Below, in pieces: positions 27,695 through 38,954 of a stretch of 64,000 bases of DNA; within the stretch, counting starts at the first letter, position 1; each line of letters opens with the position of its first letter. The translations under genes were made by a program, and so were the position numbers. Location: positions 186,001-250,000 of the forward strand of contig NZ_JAJAFR010000004.1 of assembly GCF_020734105.1 (NCBI RefSeq). The letters are read 5' to 3'. This DNA is from Alkalihalobacillus deserti (GTDB lineage: Bacteria > Bacillota > Bacilli > Bacillales > Bacillaceae_D). The notes beneath the pieces were generated by a model. That model made no database searches, was not told the origin of the DNA, and was given only the letters and a program-made list of their open reading frames with translations.

Positions 27695-28212
27695 AAAGAA
27701 CCATTACGGCCTTAGTGAATAACACGACTGGTGTGCTGAACCGTATTACTGGCTTGTTTGCTAGACGACATTATAATATCGAAAGCATTACAGTAGGGGT
27801 CACTGAAAATCCAGCCGTTTCAAGAATGACTTTTGTTGTGGCTGTTGATAGCATGCAAAATGTTGAACAAGTGATTAAACAACTCAACAAACAAGTTGAT
27901 GTGTTAAAAGTAAAAGATATAACAGATGAGTCGATTGTTGCAAGAGAGCTCGCTCTTGTGAAAATTGTTGTAACACCACAACAACGTGGGGAAGTGGCTG
28001 CACTTGTTAACCCATTTAGAGCAACAATTATTGATGTCGGTCGTGAGTCCATGACGATTCAAATTACAGGGGATCATTCCAAAGTTGAAGCGTTTATCGA
28101 TTTGCTTCGTCCTTATGGAATTAAAGAAATTGCTCGGACGGGTATAACCGCCTTTAATCGTAGCACGAAAAAACCTGTAACAGATCCATATCGACTAACA
28201 CTCATTAATTAA
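27691..28212 (+). CDS. ilvH: Acetolactate synthase, small regulatory subunit
   Basis: A 173-residue regulatory subunit. The N-terminal ACT domain (about residues 1-75) includes [20 protein letters not shown], typical of IlvH/IlvN valine-feedback domains, and a C-terminal ALS-small domain carries [14 protein letters not shown] and the RTGITAFNR ending. It binds and activates IlvB and confers valine inhibition. It overlaps ilvB by 4 bases and precedes ilvC by 58. Confidence 0.96.
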   Translation: MKRTITALVNNTTGVLNRITGLFARRHYNIESITVGVTENPAVSRMTFVVAVDSMQNVEQVIKQLNKQVDVLKVKDITDESIVARELALVKIVVTPQQRGEVAALVNPFRATIIDVGRESMTIQITGDHSKVEAFIDLLRPYGIKEIARTGITAFNRSTKKPVTDPYRLTLIN

Positions 28213-28228
28213 TCTAGTGAATTCATAA

Positions 28229-29272
<1,044 letters not shown>

Positions 29273-29284
29273 GGAGTGGTTAAA

Positions 29285-30832
29285 GTGCGTAAGATTAATG
29301 TTTTCGATACCACGCTAAGAGACGGCGAACAGTCAGCAGGTGTGAATTTAAACTTTCAAGAGAAGCTTGAGATTGCGAAGCAACTAGAACGCTTGGGTGT
29401 AGATATTATTGAGGCTGGATTTCCAGCCTCCTCTCAAGGAGATTTTGCTTCGGTTAAAGCGATCGCCCAAACTGTAAAGGGCAGCTCAATCACAGGCCTT
29501 TCCCGTTCACTTGAGCGTGAAATTGAAACGACTTGGGAAGCACTAAAGGAAAGTGTAGAACCAAGAATACACGTTTTTATTGCCACTTCTCCCATCCATA
29601 TGGAATATAAACTTCGGATGACACCGGATCAAGTTGTGGAAAATGCGGTAGCTGCCGTGAAGCAGGCTGCTGCGAAATTTCCACACGTGCAATGGTCAGC
29701 TGAAGATGCAAGTCGCTCTGACTTACCATTCTTAGCAAGAATTATTCGTGAAGTAATCGATGCCGGAGCTACCGTCATTAATCTTCCAGATACAGTTGGT
29801 TACACGACTCCTTATGAAATTGGTCAAATGTTCCGTTATGTATCTGAAAATGTGCCAAATATCGATAAAGCGATTCTTTCTACTCACAATCACGATGATT
29901 TAGGCATGGCAGTTGCCAATTCATTAGCAGCGATTCAAAACGGAGCTGGTCAAGTTGAGTGTACGGTGAATGGAATTGGTGAACGTGCAGGGAATGCAGC
30001 ACTAGAAGAAATTGCCGTTGCACTTAACATTCGTCAAGATCATTACCAAGCGAAAACAGGCTTAACGTTAAAAGAAATTAAGAGAACAAGTACTCTTGTT
30101 AGTAAATTAACAGGAATGGTTGTTCCGAGTAATAAAGCGGTTGTTGGAGCGAATGCCTTTGCACATGAATCAGGCATCCACCAAGATGGCGTCTTGAAAA
30201 ACAAAGAGACTTATGAAATTATTACGCCGGAACTAGTTGGTGTTTCATCTAATCGAATGGTTCTCGGGAAACATTCAGGCCGTCATGCATTTAAAGATAA
30301 GTTAGTAGAACTTGGCTTTAATGGGTCAGACGAACAGTTGCAAAAAACATTTGTGGCGTTTAAAGATCTAGCTGATAAGAAAAAAGATATTACCGAAGAA
30401 GATTTATTTGCTTTAATGACGGAAGCAACGGTAGGTTCTGCTGTTTCTCATTATGGACTTGAAACATTACAAGTTAATTATGGTACAACGAACATCCCTA
30501 CGGCTACGATTACGATTAAACTTCCAAACGGAGAAACGGTTCAAGAAGCTGGAACGGGATCTGGTAGCGTAGAGGCAATCTACAACACATTAGAGCGTGT
30601 AGTGGATGAACCAATTCTATTAATGGATTATCGCATTCAATCGACAACAGCTGGTCGTGACTCTCTTGCAGAGGTGTATGTGACGGTACAGTATGATGGA
30701 ACTGAATCGTCTGGTCGCGGAACAGCTCATGATGTCCTTGAAGCTTCAGCGAAAGCGTATATTAATGCGGTGAACCGTACCATTAGTCGTAAGTTATTTA
30801 ATGAACAACGAACAAATCCACTAAAGATTTAA
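29285..30832 (+). CDS. leuA: 2-isopropylmalate synthase
   Basis: A 515-residue enzyme that condenses acetyl-CoA and 2-ketoisovalerate, the committed step to leucine. The N-terminal HMGL-like TIM barrel begins [20 protein letters not shown], with metal-ligand histidines in [12 protein letters not shown]. The C-terminal leucine-feedback domain (about residues 390-510) contains the [12 protein letters not shown] pattern. I chose GTG 29285 over GTG 29276: AAGGAG (29271-29276) is then 8 bases upstream, and the product starts MRKINVFD as in B. subtilis. Confidence 0.95.
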   Translation: MRKINVFDTTLRDGEQSAGVNLNFQEKLEIAKQLERLGVDIIEAGFPASSQGDFASVKAIAQTVKGSSITGLSRSLEREIETTWEALKESVEPRIHVFIATSPIHMEYKLRMTPDQVVENAVAAVKQAAAKFPHVQWSAEDASRSDLPFLARIIREVIDAGATVINLPDTVGYTTPYEIGQMFRYVSENVPNIDKAILSTHNHDDLGMAVANSLAAIQNGAGQVECTVNGIGERAGNAALEEIAVALNIRQDHYQAKTGLTLKEIKRTSTLVSKLTGMVVPSNKAVVGANAFAHESGIHQDGVLKNKETYEIITPELVGVSSNRMVLGKHSGRHAFKDKLVELGFNGSDEQLQKTFVAFKDLADKKKDITEEDLFALMTEATVGSAVSHYGLETLQVNYGTTNIPTATITIKLPNGETVQEAGTGSGSVEAIYNTLERVVDEPILLMDYRIQSTTAGRDSLAEVYVTVQYDGTESSGRGTAHDVLEASAKAYINAVNRTISRKLFNEQRTNPLKI

Positions 30833-30848
30833 TTGGGAGGAAGAATCA

Positions 30849-31940
30849 ATGAAAAAACGAATTGCTATTCTCCCTGGTGATGGAATAGGACCAGAAGTAT
30901 GTGAGTCAGCGACGAAGGTTTTAAACGAGATTGCTCGCTTATATAAGCATGAATTTGAATTTGTTTATGGAGATCTTGGTGGAGTTGCAATTGATAAAAC
31001 GGGCTCACCTTTACCAGAAGAAACACTTTCCATTTGTAAACAGAGTGATGCGGTTTTACTAGGAGCGGTCGGTGGACCTAAATGGGAGACGCTTCCTGGA
31101 CATCAGCGCCCTGAACAAGGGTTGCTTGGTCTTCGTAAGCAGCTTGAGCTATTTGCGAACCTTCGTCCCGTTACGATTTATGATTCTCTGGCAGAAGCTT
31201 CTCCACTTAAGAATGAGATTATCGAAGGGGTAGACCTTCTAATCTTAAGAGAATTAACGGGGGGAATATACTTTGGAGAGCCGCGTGAACGTAGAGGCGA
31301 AGGTGCACAAGAGACCGCAATTGATACACTTGTTTATTCTCGCAGTGAAATTGAACGCATTGTTCGCAAAGGCTTCGAATTTGCGAAAGAACGCCGTGGA
31401 CAATTAACGTCTGTAGATAAAGCGAATGTGTTGGAGTCAAGTCGCCTTTGGAGAGAAACGGTCGATGAAGTAGCGAAGGATTATCCAGAAGTAACGTATA
31501 GCCATATGCTTGTTGATAATGCAGCGATGCAGCTTATTCGAAACCCAAGACAGTTCGATGTGATGGTGACAGAGAATATGTTTGGAGATATTTTAAGCGA
31601 TGAAGCGTCGATGATTACGGGTTCTTTAGGAATGCTTCCTTCTGCAAGTATGAGCCAGGATGGGCCAGGGTTATTTGAACCTATTCATGGGTCTGCTCCT
31701 GATATTGCTGGAAAGGGAATTGCGAATCCGTTAGCGACACTTTCATCTTTAACGATGATGCTGACGTTTGCATTTCAAATGCCTGATGAAGCGAATGCAC
31801 TTCAAGAAGCAATTCATGACGTGCTAGAAAAAGGATATAGAACGGCTGATCTGACAAATGACCAATCTAAAGTTCTATCTACAGTTGAAATGACGGATAG
31901 AGTGATTGAAGCACTTGGAGAAAAAGCTGTAAACGTTTAA
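30849..31940 (+). CDS. leuB: 3-isopropylmalate dehydrogenase
   Basis: A 363-residue NAD+-dependent decarboxylating dehydrogenase. Signatures: [16 protein letters not shown] at the N-terminus, the substrate loop [17 protein letters not shown], and the metal-site segment [20 protein letters not shown]. It converts 3-isopropylmalate to 2-oxoisocaproate. GGGAGGAAG precedes the ATG. Unlike B. subtilis, the next gene leuC is separated by 175 bases that contain two terminator-like hairpins. Confidence 0.96.
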   Translation: MKKRIAILPGDGIGPEVCESATKVLNEIARLYKHEFEFVYGDLGGVAIDKTGSPLPEETLSICKQSDAVLLGAVGGPKWETLPGHQRPEQGLLGLRKQLELFANLRPVTIYDSLAEASPLKNEIIEGVDLLILRELTGGIYFGEPRERRGEGAQETAIDTLVYSRSEIERIVRKGFEFAKERRGQLTSVDKANVLESSRLWRETVDEVAKDYPEVTYSHMLVDNAAMQLIRNPRQFDVMVTENMFGDILSDEASMITGSLGMLPSASMSQDGPGLFEPIHGSAPDIAGKGIANPLATLSSLTMMLTFAFQMPDEANALQEAIHDVLEKGYRTADLTNDQSKVLSTVEMTDRVIEALGEKAVNV

Positions 31941-31981
31941 TACAAACAGTTTATAAATGATGCAGTTCTGCACATTGCTAC

Positions 31982-32024
31982 GAGGTTGTTTCAAAAGGTA
32001 AAAACAACCTTTTGGAACAACCTC
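31982..32024 (+). terminator. Terminator-like hairpin between leuB and leuC (first)
   Basis: Arms GAGGTTGTTTCAAAAGGT (31982-31999) and ACCTTTTGGAACAACCTC (32007-32024) pair fully apart from one T-G wobble. There is little T-run after it. The GAGGTTGTT..AACAACCTC sequence belongs to a hairpin type I have often seen at Bacillus gene ends (memory, not searched). Confidence 0.7.
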
Positions 32025-32029
32025 TAATT

Positions 32030-32077
32030 AGATGACTTCATAAATGAGGGGAAAACGTTTATTAAAGTCATCTTTTT
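32030..32077 (+). terminator. Terminator-like hairpin between leuB and leuC (second)
   Basis: Arms AGATGACTT (from 32030) and AAGTCATCT (to 32073), extended by imperfect CATAAA/TTTATT pairing, followed by TTTTT. It lies about 40 bases before leuC. Confidence 0.65.
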
Positions 32078-32115
32078 ACTATAAATAAAAGAAGAATGAA
32101 GAGGAGGAACGAACA

Positions 32116-33534
32116 ATGGCACCTAAAACGATCATTGAGAAGATTTGGGAAAAACATGAGGTTATCGCAGAAGCAGGAAAGCCAACTCTCCTCTATATTG
32201 ATTTACACTTAGTACATGAAGTGACTTCGCCACAAGCATTTGAAGGTTTACGCTTAGCGAATCGTAAAGTGAGACGTCCTGATTTAACGTTTGCAACGAT
32301 GGATCATAATGTACCTACTGTTAATCGCTATGATATCTCAGATCAAATTGCTAAAACGCAAATCGAGACACTTGAGCGAAACTGTAACGAGTTTGGAATT
32401 GATCTAGCTAATCTAGAACATCCAGAGAATGGAATTGTCCATGTTATTGGTCCAGAGCTTGGTTTAACTCAGCCAGGAAAAACGATCGTTTGTGGAGATA
32501 GTCACACATCTACACATGGTGCGTTTGGTGCGCTTGCTTTTGGGATTGGAACAAGTGAAGTAGAACATGTTCTTGCTACTCAAACATTATGGCAATCGAG
32601 ACCAAAAACACTTGAAGTTCGCGTAACAGGTAAACTAGCTTCAGACATTTCAGCAAAAGATGTCATTTTAGCGATCATTTCAAAATTCGGAGTCGATGTC
32701 GGCACAGGCTCAGTTATTGAGTTTACGGGAGAAGCTATTCGTGGATTGACAATGGAAGAGAGAATGACGATTTGTAATATGTCAATTGAAGCAGGAGCAA
32801 AAGCTGGCTTAATTAGTCCAGATCAAGTGACATTTGATTACTTAGAAGGAAGACAACAGGTTCCTTCAGGTGAGGCCTTCACTCAAATTGTAGAAGACTG
32901 GAAGTCACTAGCAACGGATGAGGGAGCTAGCTATGATCGAGTTGTTACAATCGATGCTACTGAAATTGAACCAATGGTCACGTGGGGGACGAATCCGTCA
33001 CAAGGAGTTGGGATTTCAAAAGCGGTACCGTCGCAGGAAGATGGAAAAACAGATACAGATAAACGTGCGATCAAACAAGCATTAGATTATATGGAATTGA
33101 CACCAGGAACTCCTGTTTCTGAAATTAGCATTCAACATGTTTTTATTGGCTCCTGTACCAATTCGCGCCTTAGTGATTTACGGGCAGCAGCGGGTGTAAT
33201 TCAAGGACAAAAAGTCGCCGATCATGTTCGAGCTCTTGTTGTCCCAGGTTCACAGAAAGTTAAACAACGTGCAGAAGCAGAAGGGCTTGATAAGATCTTT
33301 ATTGATGCTGGTTTTGAATGGCGTAGTTCAGGTTGTAGCATGTGCTTAAGTATGAATCCAGACGTTGTTCCTGAAGGAGAGCGCTGTGCATCAACTTCAA
33401 ACCGCAACTTTGAGGGACGTCAAGGAAAAGGAGCACGTACTCATTTAGTAAGTCCACAGATGGCTGCAGCTGCTGCTATTGCAGGTCATTTTGTCGATAT
33501 TCGTGAATGGAAGACTCAGCAAGTCACACAATAG
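32116..33534 (+). CDS. leuC: 3-isopropylmalate dehydratase, large subunit
   Basis: A 472-residue aconitase-family protein with 4Fe-4S ligands in [11 protein letters not shown] and [13 protein letters not shown], plus the active-site segment [20 protein letters not shown]. With LeuD it isomerises 2-isopropylmalate to 3-isopropylmalate. AGAGGAGG precedes ATG 32116. leuD follows after 12 bases. Expression may be partly independent of leuAB, given the hairpins upstream. Confidence 0.97.
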   Translation: MAPKTIIEKIWEKHEVIAEAGKPTLLYIDLHLVHEVTSPQAFEGLRLANRKVRRPDLTFATMDHNVPTVNRYDISDQIAKTQIETLERNCNEFGIDLANLEHPENGIVHVIGPELGLTQPGKTIVCGDSHTSTHGAFGALAFGIGTSEVEHVLATQTLWQSRPKTLEVRVTGKLASDISAKDVILAIISKFGVDVGTGSVIEFTGEAIRGLTMEERMTICNMSIEAGAKAGLISPDQVTFDYLEGRQQVPSGEAFTQIVEDWKSLATDEGASYDRVVTIDATEIEPMVTWGTNPSQGVGISKAVPSQEDGKTDTDKRAIKQALDYMELTPGTPVSEISIQHVFIGSCTNSRLSDLRAAAGVIQGQKVADHVRALVVPGSQKVKQRAEAEGLDKIFIDAGFEWRSSGCSMCLSMNPDVVPEGERCASTSNRNFEGRQGKGARTHLVSPQMAAAAAIAGHFVDIREWKTQQVTQ

Positions 33535-33546
33535 GAGGAGAAAACA

Positions 33547-34122
33547 ATGGAACCAATTGTGAATCATAAAGGAATCATCGCCTCACTAGATCGAGTAAAC
33601 GTCGATACCGATCAGATTATTCCGAAACAATTTTTAAAGCGAGTGGAACGCACTGGTTTTGGTCAGTTTTTATTTTATGACTGGCGTTTTTTGCCAGATG
33701 GAAAGCCAGATCCAAAATTTGAACTGAATCAAGAACATAATCAAGGAGCATCCATTCTTGTAGCTGGGCATAACTTTGGTTGTGGATCCTCCCGTGAGCA
33801 TGCACCTTGGGCATTAAATGACTTTGGATTTAAAGTCATTATTGCACCAAGTTTTGCCGATATTTTCTATAATAACTGTGTGAAAAATGGTATGCTTCCA
33901 ATTCGATTAGATGAGCAAAAGGTCTTTCAGCTTCTTAATAAAGGAGCTAACGATGTGTATGAACTGAGTGTGAGTTTAGAAAATCAAACGATTAGCGGAG
34001 AAGGATTTGAAGCAGCTTTTGAAATTGATCCATATTGGAAAGAAATGCTCGTTAATGGTTGGGATGAAATTGGTCTAACTCTTAACTATGAAGAGAAGAT
34101 CATGGCTTACGAAAAAAGGTAA
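33547..34122 (+). CDS. leuD: 3-isopropylmalate dehydratase, small subunit
   Basis: A 191-residue swivelling domain of the aconitase fold. The key segment is [18 protein letters not shown], and [20 protein letters not shown] lies at the N-terminus. It forms the active heterodimer with LeuC. It is the last gene of the ilv-leu cluster, followed about 110 bases later by a terminator (34234-34276). Confidence 0.97.
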   Translation: MEPIVNHKGIIASLDRVNVDTDQIIPKQFLKRVERTGFGQFLFYDWRFLPDGKPDPKFELNQEHNQGASILVAGHNFGCGSSREHAPWALNDFGFKVIIAPSFADIFYNNCVKNGMLPIRLDEQKVFQLLNKGANDVYELSVSLENQTISGEGFEAAFEIDPYWKEMLVNGWDEIGLTLNYEEKIMAYEKR

Positions 34123-34233
34123 TTAATGAGCGAAGCCGCTACTGGTTTATTGTGCTAGCTTCGATTGGTTTTCAGTAGGCAGATTAAAATCTTTGCTCTT
34201 GTTTTTTGGATAGGATATAAATCACATCAAAGG

Positions 34234-34276
34234 GTGACTCTATAAATAGCCACTAGGCTAATTGGAGTCACTTTTT
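34234..34276 (+). terminator. Terminator after leuD
   Basis: Arms GTGACTC (34234-34240) and GAGTCAC (34265-34271) with inner TAGC/GCTA pairing, then TTTTTC. An imperfect CGAAGC/GCTTCG hairpin also occurs just after leuD, near 34130-34165. Confidence 0.75.
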
Positions 34277-34338
34277 CTCTACTTAACAACGATTGTAATG
34301 CTTAGTGGTAACTGATAAACTTATAGGAACGAAGATGT

Positions 34339-34390
34339 TCAAAAAGTCTATCCCTCACGTCGAGGGCGTGTTAGCGTCACCACTTTTTGA
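34339..34390. repeat. Nested dyad upstream of ysoA
   Basis: Outer perfect 9-bp arms TCAAAAAGT (34339-34347) and ACTTTTTGA (34382-34390) enclose a smaller hairpin CCCTC-ACGTC-GAGGG (34352-34366). It lies about 40 bases before the ysoA start. It could be a transcript structure or a degenerate terminator. The remaining 34123-34428 gap shows no gene. Confidence 0.45.
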
Positions 34391-34428
34391 GCACGCATAA
34401 AAACTCATTGCAGAGTGGAGCGGTTCTG

Positions 34429-35472
34429 GTGGATAAACGAATACATAAAAAAGAAAATGTGATACTATATCCCGGCCTTGTAAAGCGTCTGATTGAAAAA
34501 GGGATGGACGCTCTAAAAGACAAAGAAGGGAATTTGGCCTATGAATTTTTTCTTTCAGCTGAGGAGTATGAGCCGGAAAACCCTCAAGTGTTATTTGGGA
34601 AAATGCTGAGCCTTGTTGAACTAGGAAGGTTAGAAGAAGCAGTCGAGCATACCGATAGTTTACTACGTGAAGATATTGGTGATTATTATGAGAACTTACA
34701 AGTACATATCTCTCTGCTCGTTCAGTTGGGAAACTATCAGGATGTCGTCAATATCCTTGATGCTGTTTTATCAGAAAACCAATTTCCATCACAATACGCG
34801 GAATCATTTTATCAATTATTGCATTTTAGTCGGCAGATGGTGGGCGATCAAGAGTGGCTTAGTCAGCAAGATGCAAAAGACGAACCCATTTCACTTGACC
34901 TAAAAACGATGCTTGAGTCTGACGTTCTTGTTTTGCAATCAAAAGCGATTCAACAGCTGAAGGAAATAGAAAATCCAGAAGCGACAAACTGGTTATATGA
35001 ATTTTTAAAAAAAGAAAATCGTGACTATATCCTTCAAAGTATGGCTTTACATGCTTTGAAGGATAAAGGGTATACCGAAACGATACATATTAATAAGCAG
35101 GGCAGAGAAATGGCTGTCGTTCCAAGTGAACTGTCACATAATTATCAACAAACTTTTCATGAGCAAATACTAGATTTATTAAGTCATGAACTTGAACATA
35201 CAGATCCTTTATTGTTTGAATTGGCTAAACAGCTAAGTTCAACTTATTTGTGGGCACTCTACCCTTTTCTACCGGAGCCGAAAGAAGAAAAACTTTGGGC
35301 AGATGTTTTTCAATTCTGTGCTGCTGAAAGAGTCGGTATAGAGCAAGAAGAAGAAAGATTGAAAGAGCAATATGAAGATCAGCTTTACTATTTTTTTCAA
35401 AAAGTAAAAGAAGTGAAAGAGCTTGAAGCCATTACGTATCAAATCGATGGATCTGAATTTGATAGTCAATAA
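34429..35472 (+). CDS. ysoA: YsoA-like tetratricopeptide-repeat protein
   Basis: A 347-residue cytoplasmic protein. It starts KENVILYPGLVKRLIEKGMD, a feature shared with B. subtilis YsoA. Helical TPR-like repeats occupy about residues 25-130 (NLAYEFFLSAEEYEPENPQV and LGRLEEAVEHTDSLL). A longer helical tail ends in an acidic, lysine-rich stretch. The role is unknown. GTG 34429 is preceded 8 bases upstream by GGAG and matches the family N-terminus better than an earlier in-frame start. Its place between leuD and tig is as in B. subtilis. Confidence 0.85.
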   Translation: MDKRIHKKENVILYPGLVKRLIEKGMDALKDKEGNLAYEFFLSAEEYEPENPQVLFGKMLSLVELGRLEEAVEHTDSLLREDIGDYYENLQVHISLLVQLGNYQDVVNILDAVLSENQFPSQYAESFYQLLHFSRQMVGDQEWLSQQDAKDEPISLDLKTMLESDVLVLQSKAIQQLKEIENPEATNWLYEFLKKENRDYILQSMALHALKDKGYTETIHINKQGREMAVVPSELSHNYQQTFHEQILDLLSHELEHTDPLLFELAKQLSSTYLWALYPFLPEPKEEKLWADVFQFCAAERVGIEQEEERLKEQYEDQLYYFFQKVKEVKELEAITYQIDGSEFDSQ

Positions 35473-35493
35473 CAACAAACATAGCAGTTCTAT

Positions 35494-35521
35494 TTGAAAT
35501 GAATCAACGTTATGGTATACT
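35494..35521 (+). promoter_or_regulatory. Sigma-A promoter of tig
   Basis: -35 TTGAAA (35494-35499), 16 bp, -10 TATACT (35516-35521). The leader to tig is about 65 bases. Confidence 0.7.
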
Positions 35522-35593
35522 AGAGTGGTTGTCAAAGATAATAGAAATCTATCGTTCGGAAACGAAGATGTGCATAGTTGGAGGGAAAGTAGA

Positions 35594-36886
35594 ATGACTA
35601 CAAAATGGGAAAAATTAGAAGGTAATGAAGGCGTTCTTACAGTTGATGTAGCAGCTGAAAAGGTTGACGCAGCTTTAGATCAAGCGTTTAAAAAAGTATC
35701 AAAAAAGGTTAATGTACCAGGATTCCGTAAAGGGAAAGTGCCTCGTTCATTATTCGAAAAGCAATTTGGTGTTGAATCACTTTATCAAGATGCTCTTGAT
35801 ATTTTATTACCTGAAGCATATGGTGCTGCCGTTCAAGAAGTTGGAATTGAGCCAGTAGATCGCCCTGAAATCGACGTCGAGACAATGGCAAAGGGAGCTA
35901 CTTTAGTATTTAAAGCAAAAGTAGTTGTAAAGCCAGAAGTTGAACTTGGTGAATACAAAGGTCTTGAAGTAGAAGAGCAAGATTCAACAGTTACAGATGA
36001 AGATGTAGATGCTGAACTTAAGCAGATTCAAGAGCGTCAAGCAGAACTTGTTGTTGTCGAAGATGGAGCAATTGAAAATGGCGATACGGCTGTGTTTGAT
36101 TTCGAGGGCTTTGTTGATGGTGAAGCTTTTGAAGGTGGACAAGCAGAGAACTACTCGCTTGAAATTGGTTCAGGTCAATTCATCCCAGGTTTTGAAGAAC
36201 AATTAGTTGGTTTGAAGGCTGGAGAAGAAAAAGACGTTGAAGTCTCGTTTCCAGAAGAATATCATGCTGAAAACTTAGCGGGTAAGCCTGCAACATTTAA
36301 AGTGAAACTACACGACATCAAGCGAAAAGAATTACCGGCACTTGATGATGAATTCGCTAAAGATGCTAACGAAGAAGTAGAAACATTAGAAGAGCTTAAA
36401 ACTCAACTTAAAGACAAATTAACAAAAGATAAAGTGCAGCAAGCTGAGCATGCAGTTCGTGATACATTAGTAGAAAAAGCTGCAGAAAATGCAAAGGTTG
36501 ATATTCCTGAAGCAATGGTTAACACAGAAGTTGAGCGTATGCTACAAGAATTTGAGCAACGTTTACAAAGTCAAGGTATGAATCTTGAATTATACTTCCA
36601 GTTCTCTGGACAAGATGAAGCTGCTATGCGTGAACAGTTTAAAGTAGATGGTGAAAAGCGTGTACGTGTAAACCTTACTTTAGAAGCGATTGCGATTGCA
36701 GAAAATCTTGAAGCTACAGATGAAGATGTAGATAAAGAAATTGAAAAAATGGCTGAGATGTACCAACGTCCAGTGGAAGAAATTAAAAATATTTTTGCTG
36801 CTCAGGGTGGTCTTGAAGGAATTAAAGGCGATCTTAAAGTTCAAAAAGCAGTTGAATTTCTTGTCGAGAATAGTAAAAAAGCATAA
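35594..36886 (+). CDS. tig: Trigger factor
   Basis: A 430-residue ribosome-bound chaperone and prolyl isomerase. The N-terminal ribosome-binding domain contains the signature [19 protein letters not shown] (near residue 40), with GFRKGK docking to the exit tunnel. An FKBP-type PPIase domain (about 155-245) includes [20 protein letters not shown]. The C-terminal helical arms form the chaperone cradle. ATG 35594 follows GGAGGG; a longer upstream start overlaps the promoter. clpX follows after a terminator. Confidence 0.96.
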   Translation: MTTKWEKLEGNEGVLTVDVAAEKVDAALDQAFKKVSKKVNVPGFRKGKVPRSLFEKQFGVESLYQDALDILLPEAYGAAVQEVGIEPVDRPEIDVETMAKGATLVFKAKVVVKPEVELGEYKGLEVEEQDSTVTDEDVDAELKQIQERQAELVVVEDGAIENGDTAVFDFEGFVDGEAFEGGQAENYSLEIGSGQFIPGFEEQLVGLKAGEEKDVEVSFPEEYHAENLAGKPATFKVKLHDIKRKELPALDDEFAKDANEEVETLEELKTQLKDKLTKDKVQQAEHAVRDTLVEKAAENAKVDIPEAMVNTEVERMLQEFEQRLQSQGMNLELYFQFSGQDEAAMREQFKVDGEKRVRVNLTLEAIAIAENLEATDEDVDKEIEKMAEMYQRPVEEIKNIFAAQGGLEGIKGDLKVQKAVEFLVENSKKA

Positions 36887-36919
36887 AAACTTAATAGAAC
36901 TTGTAGAAAGATCCTGTAG

Positions 36920-36949
36920 ACAAGGTGCGAATGTTCGCGCCTTGTTTTT
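36920..36949 (+). terminator. Terminator of tig
   Basis: Arms ACAAGGTGCGA (36920-36930) and TCGCGCCTTGT (36935-36945) with one G-T wobble, then TTTTTC. Confidence 0.9.
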
Positions 36950-37437
36950 CCATAAACAAAGGATTATAGTCCTTACTATCGTTGCTCATGTATGGAGATT
37001 AACGATATTGAACAAGCTTAATATAGAATGGACTTAAAGTTAGAAAAAAATGATTTCGTTAATAAAAAGGATTTTTCTTAATGAATCTTGAATGTATAAT
37101 CAATCCATACATAAGATGAAGTAATCAAGCAATGATTACATGACTTCTATATCGAATTATAAAGATATAGTACATAATATTATTTTTTCATTAGCGTTAA
37201 TATGGATTACGGTTACAGAATTAACAGTTTTTTAGAGGATTGGTACTTACTATCGTTTGAAAAGGGTTATCTTTAGGGATTCAGACAGCATGTGTGATAC
37301 AATAACGGAGCAAATGATTGTTTCTATATTACTGTATAGAAGCGTTTAGTTCATAGCTAATTGTATTGTCATGTCCATTCATTGAACAAGCAGAAACGCA
37401 GAGGATGGTACAATATTTTTTGAGGGGTGAAGATGGA
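36950..37437. other. A/T-rich intergenic region between tig and clpX
   Basis: About 490 bases with no convincing gene. Short open frames here lack ribosome sites. Possible -10 boxes (TACAAT at about 37296 and about 37409) occur, but I could not pair them with good -35 boxes. No CtsR or CIRCE operator is apparent by eye. Confidence 0.5.
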
Positions 37438-38712
37438 ATGTTTAAATTCAATGAAGAAAAGGGACAACTTAAATGTTCTTTTTGTGGAAAAACACAAGAC
37501 CAAGTTCGTAAGTTAGTTGCCGGACCCGGTGTGTATATATGTGACGAATGTATTGAACTTTGTACAGAAATCGTCGAGGAAGAATTAGGTACAGAGGAAG
37601 AAGTTGAATTCCAAGAAGTGCCAAAGCCAAGTGAAATTAGACAAATTTTAAGCGATTATGTAATTGGACAGGACCGAGCGAAGAAGTCTTTATCTGTTGC
37701 GGTTTATAACCATTACAAACGAATTAATTCTTTATCCCGTTCAGATGAAGTTGAATTAGCAAAGAGTAATATTTGTATGATTGGACCAACAGGTAGTGGG
37801 AAAACATTATTAGCTCAAACATTAGCACGTATTCTTAATGTGCCATTTGCGATTGCTGATGCTACATCATTAACAGAAGCTGGTTATGTTGGAGAAGATG
37901 TAGAGAACATTCTTCTTAAATTAATTCAAGCTGCAGATTACGATGTGGAAAAAGCTGAAAAAGGAATTATTTACATTGATGAAATTGACAAGGTTGCTCG
38001 TAAATCAGAGAATCCATCGATAACAAGAGATGTTTCAGGTGAAGGTGTTCAACAAGCTTTACTTAAAATTCTAGAAGGTACGAGTGCAAGTGTTCCCCCA
38101 CAAGGTGGACGTAAGCACCCTCATCAAGAATTTATCCAAATTGATACAACGAATGTTCTCTTTATCTGTGGTGGAGCATTTGATGGGATCGAGCAAATTA
38201 TCAAACGTCGTTTAGGCAAAAAAGTCATCGGGTTTGGATCTGATGTGAAGCAAGATGATCTGAAGCCAGGTGAATATCTGGGGAAAGTTCTACCAGAAGA
38301 TTTACTTCGCTTTGGATTAATCCCTGAGTTCATTGGACGTTTACCGGTTATTTCAAGTTTAGAACCACTAGATGTTGATGCACTTGTTGAAATTTTAACA
38401 GAACCAAAGAATGCGTTAGTAAAGCAATATAAAAAGTTATTAGAGCTTGATGAAGTAGAACTTGAATTCTCAGAATCAGCTCTTCGCGAAATTGCCCTTA
38501 AGGCAATTGAACGTAAAACAGGAGCACGTGGATTACGTTCGATCATTGAAACGCTTATGCTCGATGTAATGTTTGACTTACCATCACGTGATGATGTGGT
38601 GAAATGTATAATTAATGACAAGTGTGTAACAGAAAATGTGCCTCCTACTTTATTAACGGCTGATGGACAGGAGATTTCGTTGTCTAAAACAGAACCAAAA
38701 GAGAGCGCGTAA
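37438..38712 (+). CDS. clpX: ATP-dependent Clp protease ATP-binding subunit ClpX
   Basis: A 424-residue AAA+ unfoldase that feeds substrates to ClpP. The N-terminal zinc-binding domain has CSFC and CDECIELC (residues 12-40). Walker A is [15 protein letters not shown], Walker [10 protein letters not shown], and sensor 2 lies in the [12 protein letters not shown] segment. The ClpP-docking IGF loop is seen as VIGFGSD. ATG 37438 ([13 protein letters not shown]) after GAGGGGTG matches the family; a longer in-frame start at 37366 was rejected. Confidence 0.97.
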   Translation: MFKFNEEKGQLKCSFCGKTQDQVRKLVAGPGVYICDECIELCTEIVEEELGTEEEVEFQEVPKPSEIRQILSDYVIGQDRAKKSLSVAVYNHYKRINSLSRSDEVELAKSNICMIGPTGSGKTLLAQTLARILNVPFAIADATSLTEAGYVGEDVENILLKLIQAADYDVEKAEKGIIYIDEIDKVARKSENPSITRDVSGEGVQQALLKILEGTSASVPPQGGRKHPHQEFIQIDTTNVLFICGGAFDGIEQIIKRRLGKKVIGFGSDVKQDDLKPGEYLGKVLPEDLLRFGLIPEFIGRLPVISSLEPLDVDALVEILTEPKNALVKQYKKLLELDEVELEFSESALREIALKAIERKTGARGLRSIIETLMLDVMFDLPSRDDVVKCIINDKCVTENVPPTLLTADGQEISLSKTEPKESA

Positions 38713-38740
38713 ACATCATATTTTTAGTGAAGAGCTTCGC

Positions 38741-38772
38741 CCGCTATGAATTTATATCATAGCGGTTTTTTA
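38741..38772 (+). terminator. Terminator of clpX
   Basis: Perfect 9-bp arms CCGCTATGA (38741-38749) and TCATAGCGG (38757-38765), then TTTTTTATTTTT. Confidence 0.92.
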
Positions 38773-38889
38773 TTTTTGGTGGTAGTTTCCGATATATAAA
38801 GCAGAAATTTAAACCTCATGGAGTGATTGAGGTCAATTGACTTGTTATAGAACCTTCTTTTTTCTCCAATCATTCTCATAACTTTCTTT

Positions 38890-38918
38890 GATTAGTGTTG
38901 TTTTTCCCGGTCATACTA
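38890..38918 (+). promoter_or_regulatory. Candidate sigma-F promoter of lonB
   Basis: The -10 segment GGTCATACTA (38909-38918) matches the forespore sigma-F consensus GGNNANAHTR at every defined base. A partial -35, GATTA (38890-38894, consensus GYATA), lies 14 bp upstream. In B. subtilis lonB is a sigma-F gene. Sigma-G has a similar -10, so it cannot be excluded. Confidence 0.6.
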
Positions 38919-38954
38919 AAAGAAACAAAACGACTACTTCAGGGAGGTTTCATC

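Noticed and set aside
38124..38621. 165-codon open frame antisense to clpX
   Set aside because: It lies wholly inside the conserved ClpX coding region and has a serine-rich, low-information translation typical of a shadow frame.
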